Positions 47,362 through 57,645 of a DNA stretch of 64,000 bases are shown here, one piece after another. The notes beneath the pieces were generated by a model. That model searched no databases and was not told where the DNA came from. It worked only from the letters and a program-made list of their open reading frames with translations. The stretch spans positions 310,001 to 374,000 of the forward strand of contig KV419401.1 in assembly GCA_001630475.1 (NCBI GenBank), written 5' to 3'. A program made the position numbers and the translations under genes. The DNA is from Sistotremastrum niveocremeum HHB9708 (Eukaryota > Basidiomycota > Agaricomycetes > Sistotremastrales > Sistotremastraceae). Each line of letters begins with the position of its first letter. Position 1 is the first letter of the stretch.

Positions 47362-47661
47362 AGATGGCAGCAGGGAAAGAACGTGTCGATCATTCAGGCA
47401 CCAAATTAGAAGTGGAAGCTTACTTAATTTAGAAATTTGAAACTCAGCTCGAGAATTGGAAGCAGACGCCAAACACTCACAGGGATGCACGTTCGCTCCT
47501 GCCACACGGTTCACGTCTCGGTCCTGCTCATGTCTGACTGTTTCAAAGAAGGCACTTATGGATACTCTCACAGTTTTTTGTTTTTCCCACAAGATGTGCT
47601 TTAAAATAGTTGAGCACCAGAGCGGCGAGCCTTCAGAGATCTTTCTCCCCCACGCTCCGAC
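47362..47661. promoter_or_regulatory. 300-bp divergent promoter of dioxygenase and permease
   Basis: Exactly 300 bases lie between the two start codons. Shared control is therefore likely. I see no repeated motif that I can name as a phosphate-response site with confidence. Confidence 0.55.
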
Positions 47662-49758
47662 ATGGCTTCACGGATGAAGAGAGACGACATGAAGAAGGAT
47701 GGAGCTGATGCTAAAGACGAAGTCTTCGAAACATCCGCTGGTATCGAGATCTTGGAGAAGAAGACCAAAATCTCTGCAGTCTCAACCGTCATCTTCTCTG
47801 GAATTGCCCTGCTAAGCGACGGCTACAATGCGTCAATCGTTGGGTCAGTTACCCAACTATAGTTCCCTCCAGAAACTCATGATACTTTCTCCAAGAAACA
47901 TGAACATCATCTTTGGAGTTCTGTATCCTGCGGATGTTTTTACCCATGCCATCAAGACAAGATTTTCTAACGGTATGTTTCTTTATGAATTCTACGCTAT
48001 TGTGGATCTTTTTGAATTCAATGATAGCTTTTCTCATCGGCGAAATCGTTGGCCAACTGGGGTTCGGATTCCTCATTGACAAAATCGGCCGCAAAGCAGG
48101 TGTCTTCTTGACAACTGCCCTACTCATCTTTGGCATTATCCTCTCTGCTGCGGCTCATGGAACGACTCTCTTGGGCATGTTCTGGATGTTGATTGTCGCG
48201 CGTGGAATTGCTGGCGTTGGAGCTGGTGAGCAGAACCTACAGGTGTTGAGATTTTCTCCGTGTTGATTCGTCTTGCAATAGGTGGTGAATATCCAGTATG
48301 TGGAGTTTCGGCAACCGAAGCTGCCGATGAAACGGCTGGAGTACGAAAACACCGAGGGTTCCTCATTGGCATGGTGTAAATATTGATACATCTCCATCTG
48401 ATCATGAGTTGACGAGCGTATAGTGGCGATTTTATGATTGACTTTGGTTTCGTTCTGGGTACCACTGTGATTTTCTTGTATAAATCCCTCACCTTTCTCA
48501 CCCCATGATTTTCAGGGGGCATTGTTCCATTGATCGTCATGGCGGCTTTCCACGCCGTCGGACCTGACCAAACCGCTCATTTCAAGGAAGGCATTTGGAG
48601 AACATGCTTCGCTCTTGGGCTTGTCCTTCCATTATTCGTCTTCTATTTCCGCTGGAAGTATGGCTTTGATCTTTCATCCCGTGATTTTATCTCAATATTT
48701 GCACACAAGGATGATCAACAGCACTGCTTTCCGTAAGAACGCGATGAAGAAAAGAATTCCCTACCTCCTGGTCTTAAAGCGGTGGGTATTTTCGTTACAT
48801 GAAGATATCGGCTCTCATAGTTCCTAGGTATTGGCCTCGTCTCATTGGAACAGCAGTTTGTAAGCCTTGCACGATCTAGCTAAATGTTTCTTATTCACAA
48901 CCGTTTATGACTAGGTTGGTTCCTCTACGACTTCGTCTCCTACCCCTTCGGTCTTTTCTCGTCCACTATCATCTCCCAACTGGAAGTAAATTCAACTCCC
49001 GTAAAGGACATCGGTTATGGCACCTTAATCAACGCATTTTATCTTCCGGGCTGCGTTCTCGGAGCCTGGTCAATGGATCGCATCGGCCGCAAGAAGACGC
49101 AATTCCTTGGATTCTTCCTCCAGGCTATCCTTGGATTCATCCTCGGTGGAGCCCTTGGTCCTATCCAGAAAGTCTTCCCATTGTTTGTCGTCCTTTACGG
49201 TATTTTTGTCAGTCTGGGAGAGTTCGGTCCGGGTGTGGCTACTATTTTGATTTCCGGTGAATCGTACCCTACCGCGGTGAGAGGGCATATGTTGGGCCTT
49301 TCCGCCGCTGTTGGCAAGGCTGGCGCTGCTATCGGAACTCAAGGCACGAGACATCCTTCATCGACAAGATAATTACTGAACGTCATCATTAGTATTCTTG
49401 CCGATTCAAGACTCATTCCCGAATACCTTCAAAGGCACCCAAGCCGTTTTCGTCATCGGTTCAGCTTTCTCTCTCGTCGGCGCCATCGTTACCTGGTTCT
49501 TGATCCCCGAGGTAATGATATACTGTCTTCCACATAAATCATACGCTATAGCCAACAATTCATTTGCAGATGAGCCGCGATCTCGAGACAGAAGATGCAG
49601 CGTTTAAGCAATACCTCGAAGAGAACGGTTTCGACACCGCAGATTTGGGCGAACCACTCGTCCTCAGTGCACCCAAAGATCTCTTGCAAGAACTCGAACA
49701 TGTGGCTGTCAACGAGAAAGGAGATGAGAGCAGCGAGAAGGCTGCAGAAGCCATGTAA
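47662..49758 (+). CDS. MFS transporter, organophosphate/phosphate permease type (GIT1/PHO84-like)
   Basis: ATG 47662, TAA 49758, about eight or nine introns, roughly 540-560 residues. The first helix region ILEKKTKISAVSTVIFSGIA, then LLSDGYN, is the pattern of the phosphate:H+ and glycerophosphodiester symporter branch. Other marks: GQLGFGFLIDKIGRKAGV (loop 2-3 MFS signature), ARGIAGVGAGGEYP, a second loop signature SMDRIGRKKTQ, and SGESYPTAVRGHMLGLSAAV in the second half. It ends in a cytosolic acidic tail (LETEDAAFKQYLEENGFD). It lacks a signal peptide, as expected. Being divergent from the PhnY-like gene, it is the natural candidate for phosphonate uptake; glycerophosphoinositol or phosphate are the alternatives. 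Confidence 0.85.
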
Positions 49759-49943
49759 GGCTTGTGATATTGAGTTATACTCTTGTACTATAGGAATTGA
49801 TGCACCGCGACAACTTCATGCGGCTTTCTTTACGATGAGTAACAGTATGTCTTAAGGCTAATAGATAGCGAGATGTGATCATTATGTTCGTAGAGACGCG
49901 AAGGCAAGCGTTGAACGGGATGTGATGCGAATGACGACAAGGC

Positions 49944-50653
49944 TCATTGTTTGCTCTTGAGGACTACATGCCCCACGGATCGCTCATTCATCATTGAGAT
50001 CAACGGACCAGCATAGGTTCTGAACTCGGGCGTCGCAGTAAACTCTAGAAAAGCCTGCACCTGATTTAGTGCAAAATATAAATGACAGGAAAGGGATACG
50101 TACAGCCATAGAATTCCACCCAGCCACAAGAACAGCCTCGTTCGAATCTTCCTCCGTCCATCCCCAGGTAACACTGTGACACCGAGGATATTTCAAGCCT
50201 GCGACGACCAAGTCATCTGCACCGCTTGCGAATGCCGCGTGGTTGGCATCTGGTTTAACGGGAAGAATGGCGAATTCTGTTATGGGCGCATTGAGGGAAG
50301 GACTGGCTGATGCGCGGAGATTCAGAGTAAGAGTTGTGTATTCGCCGATGGCGTGAGTCTTCAGTGCGTTCACTACCGAGGTATCCAACCCAGGGATAGG
50401 GCCTTCGTACTCTAATTTGACATCTATTAGATCTTCACGACGAAAGATATACAAAGATTTGCGTACCGATGGCCCAATACAACTTCCCCGCATCTGCATA
50501 AGAGACGCCGTAATATTGTTTCCGGATCCCCCATTGCTCTCGACGCTCATGTACAAGGTCTACAACATCCTCGAACAGAGTAGGATTAAACTTTGTAGAC
50601 TCGGTCAAGTCAAGCAAGAAGACTTTGATCCAGTTTCCAGCTGGAGTTGACAT
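49944..50653 (-). CDS. ABM-like/dimeric alpha-beta barrel protein, copy 1
   Basis: ATG at 50653 (MSTPAGNWIKVFLLDLT), TGA at 49944. Three exons; about 200 residues. It reads FEDVVDLVHERREQWGIRKQ, YYGVSYADAGKLYW, an intron to DVKLEYEGPIPGLD, a middle part with ITEFAILPVKPDANHAAF, WTEEDSNEAVLVAGWNSM, and a final exon FLEFTATPEFRTYAGPLISM with ERSVGHVVLKSKQ at the end. The repeat of strand-helix-strand patterns and the Trp-x-x-x-Glu/Asp region suggest an ABM or EthD-like ferredoxin fold, but I do not recognise a named family. A paralog at 56933-57645 has the same exon layout. Confidence 0.65.
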
Positions 50654-51352
50654 GATGGGAGATGTGCGACCGTTTGGGATGGGTTTCGCATCCTTTTATA
50701 TCGAACGCGGCCAGCAGAGTTGGTGGTCATGCGGATTGACAGTTTCGAGATGAATTGCGAATGGGAGCGGCATCAAATGATAGCTTATGATAGCATATCT
50801 ATGGACGGCCTTCAATGGCCACTCCACTCCTCCTTCCTGCCCGTCGGCAACTTGAAGCAGCCACGAAAATTGACAGGAGTCAATTCAGAAGGAAGGCTCT
50901 TCGGGATCTGGAGTCAATGTTCAACGATTTTTAACAGGTATCAAAGTGGCAGGTTAGAGTCCTCGAATCCAAAAATCCAAAAATGACAGCGCAAGCCTCG
51001 GGCAACGGAGGGTGAGGACGAAAGTTGAAACACTCGGTAGTGTTTCGAACTCCGAGTCGGAAGTGCTCCTGGGCTTACATAACATGAACGCGCCTCGGCC
51101 TCCCAGTTTCTTCAGTTTGTTCGATTTCCCATGCTTCCAGTCCAAGCTTGCTAAGAAAGAGCTCGCTGAACAAGGCAAGATGCTCCCATACCTACTGATC
51201 ACCAGATACGCTTGATTGGGACCCAGAATGTGCGATTTCCGAATTTGTTCACGACGATCTCATCTCGATCTCGAGATTTGAACGGCGATTTGATTGTATT
51301 CGGGACATCAGCTCTTTCAGACGAACAACATCTGAACCGATCGACGCTGACA
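50654..51352. other. Intergenic
   Basis: About 700 bases with no supportable gene. Several short open frames on both strands have no motifs. Confidence 0.5.
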
Positions 51353-53851
51353 ATGAGCCAGCAGCAGCTCGATCAACGTGATGATAGCGATGAGTAGATA
51401 TATCCAGATGAGCTCGTAGACATCGTTTCCCAAGATCTGAACATCAGTAAGAGGGCTCTGACATAAAACATAGTTCTTTCGAACTAACTCGCCCTTATCA
51501 GCGTTGGCAACTCCTCGCGATATAAAACGCATTCACAAAAACAATTCTGGTGCCGAAGTCGTTCGGAAATTGTTGCTTTGTTCTCTCAAACCCAAAACTT
51601 AGGGCGTGTACAATGGTATCTTGATGAATATTCGACACCTCGTGCAGGATGTCATATTGGCACGCGAAGTTTACAAACAAAGTATATCTAATCTCTTCTC
51701 CCTTCCATCGGTATCTCCTGATCAAAGTACTATTACAGAACTGGACGATTTTGTTTTTCTGTGCCTCGATGGTTTGAAGGTTAAAGGCCAACCGTACGCC
51801 GACATAATCGAGGCTACGACCGCGATACGCCGAATTGCAATCTGTGTTTTGTTCGAGGTGGCGCTGCATTCCCCCGACCCTCAGCTCTGCCACGCCGCAG
51901 CGATCAAAGGGACGGCCTAGCTGACTCGCTTGATTCCTCGATATATTGGACCAGGCGATTGGCATGAAGAAGGCCTCAGAACGATACATATGATCATACA
52001 AATGTATCTTCGGAACCTTCGCACTTATAGAGCGAAGCAAGGGCGTCCATTGCCACCCGAATCTCTCCAATCTCTCCAGCTGCGTACTCTAGCAAACACC
52101 CTGGTGGGTCTGCTCCAGGTCGATGATGCTACAACACCTCCGGTTTGGCGTACAGTCGACCTGGCTTCTGATTGCTTGACGTGGATCGCGTATTATGAGA
52201 GTAGTGCCATCCTGAGCTTGCCCACCAATAAAGGCCTCTCTCTCTTCGTCGCTTTCACCCTCAGTCCGTCCCTGACCCTTCGAAGCAGAGGCTTCTTGGG
52301 TCTGATGAATCTCAGACATCCAGACTATTCTGATAACGGCCACATCGGTCGATTCTGTATCCACAGAATTTCCAAACTCTAACTGTCACCCTCGAAGACG
52401 ACACGCCCATCGGAGACTTCCTCGACTCTCTCAATGAAATAGACCCCTTTGATTTAAACCCTGATGTCTCTACACAGTCCAGCCAACCCAAAGATAGTGA
52501 CAATACGAACTCGGATCCTCCGTCTACCATGCTGGAGATCAAAGGAACGGTATACGACGCTTATATGCCAGCACTAATGCTCGCACAAATCGAATTAATT
52601 GGTCCATTAGGGCTTCCCAGCATTATACCCCGACTTTTTAACGTTTTTAATGAGATTGGGACGAGCGAATCCGACGATAGCACCCTATCTACCTTGATCC
52701 ACGCCCTGCAAGCTCGCGACTGGGCATTTGAAGCGGACGTTCTAGAGCATGCGCTGTTGATGCGACAGCTCGGAGCCAAAAAACGGGCAGGCCGTGATCC
52801 TGGAGCGATCTACAAATTATACACACGTTCTCGAGCGCTAGCTCATCGAGGCCTTAGACGATGGCCTAACAATTGCTACTTCTACTATGCAATGATGAGG
52901 GGTCAAAGCGGGAATTTCTGCTCTGACCTTCTAATTGTCGGCCTCCAACGCTCGGATTGTTCGCCACATCTTGCAATGCGCATTCTCCTAGGACGATTAA
53001 CTCAGTTCAGTGAAAGCGTTACAATACTGTCCTTTGAGGACTCCGATGGAATGGGTTGGAACGTGGGTCTCGAATCTTTGCAAAGCGGCGAACGAGGTGT
53101 TGTGAAAGATTTCGAAGAGTGGGACCTCGGCCCCGAAGAACGAAGGATCATGACTCTTTTGCGATTCATGTTGGAACAACTCTCTGGAAGCAAAAGGGGT
53201 GACCCGGATAAGCGAAAGCTATGGGTACGAATTTCATGCCACGCGTACTTGGTCGATTTCGCTCATGATCATGTCCTCTCCAGCTCGACGAAGCTCAAGA
53301 GGCTCTGACGGCGCTTCAGAAGAGCAAATCGACAAGTTGCCTAGAAATGCGCGCCGCGATGTCGGATTTCTTCACGCAGCAACAGAAAGCTCGAAAGCGA
53401 TGGGGCCCATTCCTTGAAGCTCTAGAGCAATACAAAGAAGTAATCTCTGAAACCCGTCGAAGCACCAAATTCAAAATTCCCTCGACCGAAACTCTCGAAC
53501 GCTACGAAAAAGAGATGGCGAATGAGAAAAAGCAGAAGCGAATGGCCAAGCCCAAGCCTGAGCATATTCCAAAAGCGGACTGGGCTAAACTTCGATTCAA
53601 CAGAGCAGATACGGGCAATAAGGCATTCGCGACTATTCCTCGATGCTCGTTCTGTGGGAAAACTAGTATGGGTTTGAGAAAATGTGCGAACTGTGGCCAG
53701 GCGCGATATTGTAACAAAGAATGGTGCGTGATTCTTCTTCGCGAATGACATCATGGTTTTTGATCGGAGGCGTTGGGTTTCAAATAGTCAAAGTCGACAT
53801 TGGAAGGAGAGCCATAAACAGGAATGTGTATCACCTGAAATCGAGGTTTAG
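51353..53851 (+). pseudogene. Decayed duplicate of the MYND-finger gene at 14255-16721
   Basis: It aligns with the intact copy from start to stop, with the same intron positions (for example the intron after YKQ and the last intron splitting the Cys codon of KECQSRHWK). Compared with that copy there are in-frame stops at 51395-51397 (Trp codon in the other copy), 51600-51602 and 51918-51920 (Lys codon in the other copy). A one-base deletion near 52358 shifts the frame at RFCDPQNF. The second half (52529 onward) stays open and keeps a full MYND finger: CSFCGKTSMGLRKCANC, YCNKECQSRHWKESHKQEC. The 3' half might still be expressed, but the full protein cannot be made without unusual splicing. Confidence 0.78.
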
Positions 53852-54379
53852 CTTGAGGTTTAGGTTAGAGAAGCGAATTACGGTACCATTATCGTTCGAG
53901 GCCATGCGTGTATCTTCACAAATTTAAACTTTGTCCGTCCCGAGCATTTCAAGATGCCAGGAGAACACAACGGGAGCGTGCTGCTTCGCTTTTCTATCCA
54001 AGCTCGGAGAGCTACCTCTTTGATAGTCTGTTTGAGATGTGCGATAGTTGCGCCAGTCTCGACAAATCCGGGATTCCGTCCGCACTGGCAGCGTCTTTCG
54101 CGAGGTCGTCCGCACGTGCACGCCACGTACGCTTGTTGCCGTTGATACCCCCCGACAACCAGTTGACGGTCATGTGAATTTCCTTGTCAAGCACTTATAT
54201 ATGCTCAGCCCAGCGGAAGTGTAATGAGTGCAGTGGGTCTGTGCGGGGTGGCACTCTCGATCTCGAATCCTGACCATTGCTACCTGATCGTCTGCGAAGA
54301 GATTTAATTATGTCAGCAAATTGTTCCCTTCAATAAACTGCTTAGCTTTGTCGATCCCGGTTGACAGGCTACTAGTATC

Positions 54380-55461
54380 TAGCCTGAGAATCTCAAGCCC
54401 GTTCTGCGAAGGTCGCGCGTCCCTCGGAGATATCGGTCCGCGAGAATTCCTTTGTTTACTTGTGTTGATCAAAACGCGAAACCTTCGCAGAAGGGCTTGA
54501 GGAATTCGTCATAGGAGCGGGAGGGTGCAATTAGAGTTCTAATTAGACTTAGCGAAATAAAAGTTGCTCTCCTCCGCTCCACAAGTCTGCCCGCCGCCGC
54601 GCCCGCCCTCCCCGCCCTCCGCTCGCTGTCCCGCCCTCGGATGCCGTCGCCGGCAACGACGCGTCATCTCAAAATAGCATATAGACGCCCGCAACAACTG
54701 CAAACGTACTGCAACAAAGTGCTTCGACAATAACGTCTTGGATTTTCATGGGAGCCTCTTCATTGGTCGGGATGAGACGACGTCGGGAACACTGGACAGG
54801 GCTTATTGGGGGATCTGGTCATTATGGTGACAACGTCGAGACTTGATCATTCTCTTGCAAATCTCGACACAGAGTTTACAGACGCACTACTGGTACTAAT
54901 CGGGGATATCTACAAGAGTTTATTTAGTTTTCTGGCGCAGAAAATTGACAGCATCCTCCTGCACCGTCCTCAAAACTATTCCCTTCGGCCCAGCGACACC
55001 AAATGGTCAAGAATCCAACTGATGACTGCTGCTAGCAAATTTTTATCCGGTTCATGACGATTGAGGGCAGTTCTTTGGAGTTAGCGAGTCGCAAGAGTCG
55101 AATTAGTCGGTTAGGCTTGTTCGACACAGAGCCTTTGGTGGTCGGAAGCTTGGGATACGATTAGTGCCGTCGTCGTCACGTCGATAAGCGCCGGCGACGA
55201 CATCCGAGGGCGGGACAGCGAACGGAGGGGCGGGGGAGGGCGGGCATGGCGGCGGGCAGACTTGTGGAGCGGAGGAAAACAAGTTTTATTTCGCTAAGTC
55301 TAACCAGTACTCTAATTACACCCTCCCGCTCCTATGACGAATTCCTCAAGCCCTTCTGCGAAGGTTTCGTGTTTTGATCAACACAAGTAAACAAACCTAA
55401 TTCGCGGCCCGATATCTCCGAGGGGCCGCGATCGCAGAAGAGGCTTGAGTTTCTCAGGCTA
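54380..55461. mobile_element. Mutator-like non-autonomous element with about 280-bp terminal inverted repeats
   Basis: 1,082 bp. The ends begin TAGCCTGAGAATCTCAAGCC on the left and, read inward from the right, TAGCCTGAGAAACTCAAGCC. The arms (about 54380-54660 and 55180-55461) are near-identical over about 280 bases. A 9-bp direct repeat ACTAGTATC flanks it (54371-54379 and 55462-55470). Long arms plus a 9-bp duplication are the marks of Mutator-like elements. Inside each arm is a further palindrome (CAAGCCC..TCTGCGAAGG facing CCTTCGCAGAAGGGCTTG). The 500-bp centre has only an 83-codon frame with no transposase motif. It is inserted in the LINE relic. Confidence 0.8.
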
Positions 55462-55566
55462 ACTAGTATCATTTCTGCTTCGTAAACCTCTACCTTCGCT
55501 CCCATAGCGACTTCAATGAATGTGGTTTCTTTTCCCTTCCGATAGAGCACCGCTGAGGCGCCCACT

Positions 55567-56625
55567 TATTGCTGTTTAGAAAATTATTGGCGGAGGCCGA
55601 AATTTGCGAAAATCGCCGCGCCGCGGCTTCAAAAGTTCAGAGCGCAGTATCTCGACGACCAGAGTAGATATCAACATGATTTTTGTTGCAAATGACGACT
55701 ACAGTGAAATACGAGGGCTCCACGTGAAAATTTGGAGCAAAACGATGCAGAACTGAATGAGCACGAAAATGGGTGCCTTCAGCAACATTTTGATGATTTT
55801 GAAGGAACTACGATAGATATCGATGAGCCGGCTTCATATTTGGGAAGCACAGGTATATCTCTAGGGCCCCATGAGAAACGCGGAGGTCCCAGGCGGAAAA
55901 CTTTGAAAGCTTCTTCATCCCTCTTGGTCACTCCGACTAGCTCGAGTCATGTGAGTGACATCCCTCCAGATTTGACTCTGAACTCCAGTCACTAGTACTG
56001 GACAACATCTGGAGATATATATGGATTGACAATGTCGGTTTCATGTAGTCTACGGTTCGAGAAAATTGAATTTGACTTGATGTACCACCGATGATAAGCG
56101 CCCAAACCATTGGGCACAGAAAAACTTTTCCAAACGTTGCTACGAGCGTAGAAACCAGCTTAAAGCTTCCATATGTCTTATTCGACTTTGTATAGCCGGC
56201 AGATAGCAAAATGAGGCCAGTTTCTTGCGCTTTCCGTGCTTTCTCAATGAGCCTCGCGGCCCTGTGTTCTTGGATGATCGAGTTTTGCTCTACCTCGGCC
56301 AAGACCCTCCGCGTTTCTCATGGGGCCCTAGAGATATACCTGTGCTTCCCAAATATGAAGCCGGCTCATCGATATCTATCGTAGTTCCTTCAAAATCGTC
56401 AAAATGTCTCAGAAAGCCCCCATTTTCGTGCTCATTCAGTTCCGCATCGTTTTGCTCCAAATTTTGACGTGGGGCTCTCAGGCTTCATTGTAGGCGTCGT
56501 TTGCAATAAAAATCATGTTTATATCTACCCTGGGCGTCGAGATTCTACGCTCTGAACTTTTGAAGCCGCGGCGCGGCGATTTTCGCAAATTTCGGCCTCC
56601 GCCAATAATTTTCTAAACAGCAATA
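55567..56625. mobile_element. Second long-inverted-repeat element (1.06 kb), family unknown
   Basis: Ends TATTGCTGTTTAG... and its complement. Arms of roughly 320 bases (55567-55890 and 56290-56625) share long near-identical stretches, for example the block around GGCGGAGGCCGAAATTTGCG and the block GAGATATACCTGTGCTTCCC read on the other arm. A 3-base ACT repeat flanks it (55564-55566 and 56626-56628), but a three-base match can be chance. The arms can encode open frames but none with a transposase motif. It is inserted within the RNase H region of the same LINE relic, 105 bases from the Mutator-like element. Confidence 0.68.
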
Positions 56626-56932
56626 ACTCTCGCCGTTTTCTTCAACCATCGAGCCGTCGGTGTATATCACTGTTTTGAATTTTGTTGGATCTGCCACGTT
56701 CTGGATTATCATGCTCTCGCGCTGCTACTTCCTTCTCTGGCTTAGGCATCATACCACGGTGAAATGGGATGAGCTATTGGTCGGACTTCGCCAGACTATG
56801 ACTTGAACGGATAACTGAGTAGTGATTGAATTCTGCTTCAAAACTTCAAAACTATACAAGACTGCTTCCAAAATACTTCACGTTGGCTGAACCTTTCTTT
56901 ACCACCTCGATCCTGACCACGTCCGGTTCGAC

Positions 56933-57645
56933 TCACTCCTTACTCTTGAGAGCCAAATGAGCCATACTCCTCTCCGAAGTCATCGGGATCAAAATCCCCG
57001 CAATAGCTCCAAACTCGGCCGTCTGCACGAATCCCAAATACGCCTATCACCACCCAAAATCCATCAGCCCTCCGCAATTTTGATCACAGGAAGGAAAGAC
57101 TCACCTCCATCCCCGTCCACCCCGCAACAAGCACCGCCTGCCTCCCATCCTCCTCCGTCCAAATCCAACTCCCATTCTCACATCCAGGAAACCCCAATCC
57201 CGCCTCAATCAACTTCTCCACATGCTCAGTGAAAATCTGACGATCTGTACTTGCGGAAATGGCGAAGATTGCGATTTCTGTGAGGGGTGTTTGGAGGGAT
57301 GGGCTGCCGGGCTTGGAAGGGGGGAATGAGAGGGAGACGGATTTCTGGGTGGTTGAGTGGGATGAGAGGGCGGTGAGGATTGGGGTGGTGAGGGGTGGTG
57401 GGGTTGATGATGTATATTCTACAAGGTATTATATTCATCTATGCTATCAGGAAGAAAGGGTGGTGCGCACCGAGTGTCCAGTAGAGCTTTCCGGCATCTT
57501 CAACAGGTACACCCCAATACTGTTTCTTCACTCCCAACTCCTCTTTCTTCTCATGAACAAGATTCACCACTTCCTCGAACGAGCTCGGATCGGCTTTCGT
57601 AGCATCGTTCAAGTCCAATACGAAAATCTTAGTGATGGCCGACAT
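56933..57645 (-). CDS. ABM-like/dimeric alpha-beta barrel protein, copy 2
   Basis: ATG at 57645 (MSAITKIFVLDLNDATK), TGA at 56933. Exons: FEEVVNLVHEKKEELGVKKQ, YWGVPVEDAGKLYW; a middle exon with PLTEIAIFAISAST and SWIWTEEDGRQAVLVAGWTG; a last exon AYLGFVQTAEFGAIAGILIP with SERSMAHLALKSKE at the end. It is the paralog of the gene at 49944-50653, with matching exon ends and the shared LKSK(E/Q) terminus. About 195 residues. No function is assigned. Its middle region is Pro/Ser/Thr-rich where copy 1 is more conserved-looking, so the two have diverged considerably. Confidence 0.65.

Larger units (their letters stand above)
53870..56820 (-). mobile_element. LINE relic (RNase H end), split by two later insertions
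   Basis: Three pieces on the minus strand belong together. Piece 1 (about 56820-56626) holds VIYTDGSMVEENGES, the first catalytic Asp region of an RNase H. Piece 2 (55566-55471) holds VGASAVLYRKG and VAMGAKVEVYEAEMI, with the second catalytic Glu. Piece 3 (54370-53870) holds LSTGIDKAKQFIEGNN, NGNKRTWRARADDLAKDAA (degenerate final Asp motif) and a helical C-terminus (IAHLKQTIKEVALRAWIE). This order is the RNase H domain found at the end of Tad-type fungal non-LTR elements. Frames do not agree between pieces, so the copy is dead. The gaps between pieces are exactly the two inverted-repeat elements. Confidence 0.65.

Noticed and set aside
51353-53851. Second MYND locus as an intact gene with extra introns
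   Set aside because: The stops fall in stretches that are exonic in the intact copy, and the intron positions otherwise match exactly.
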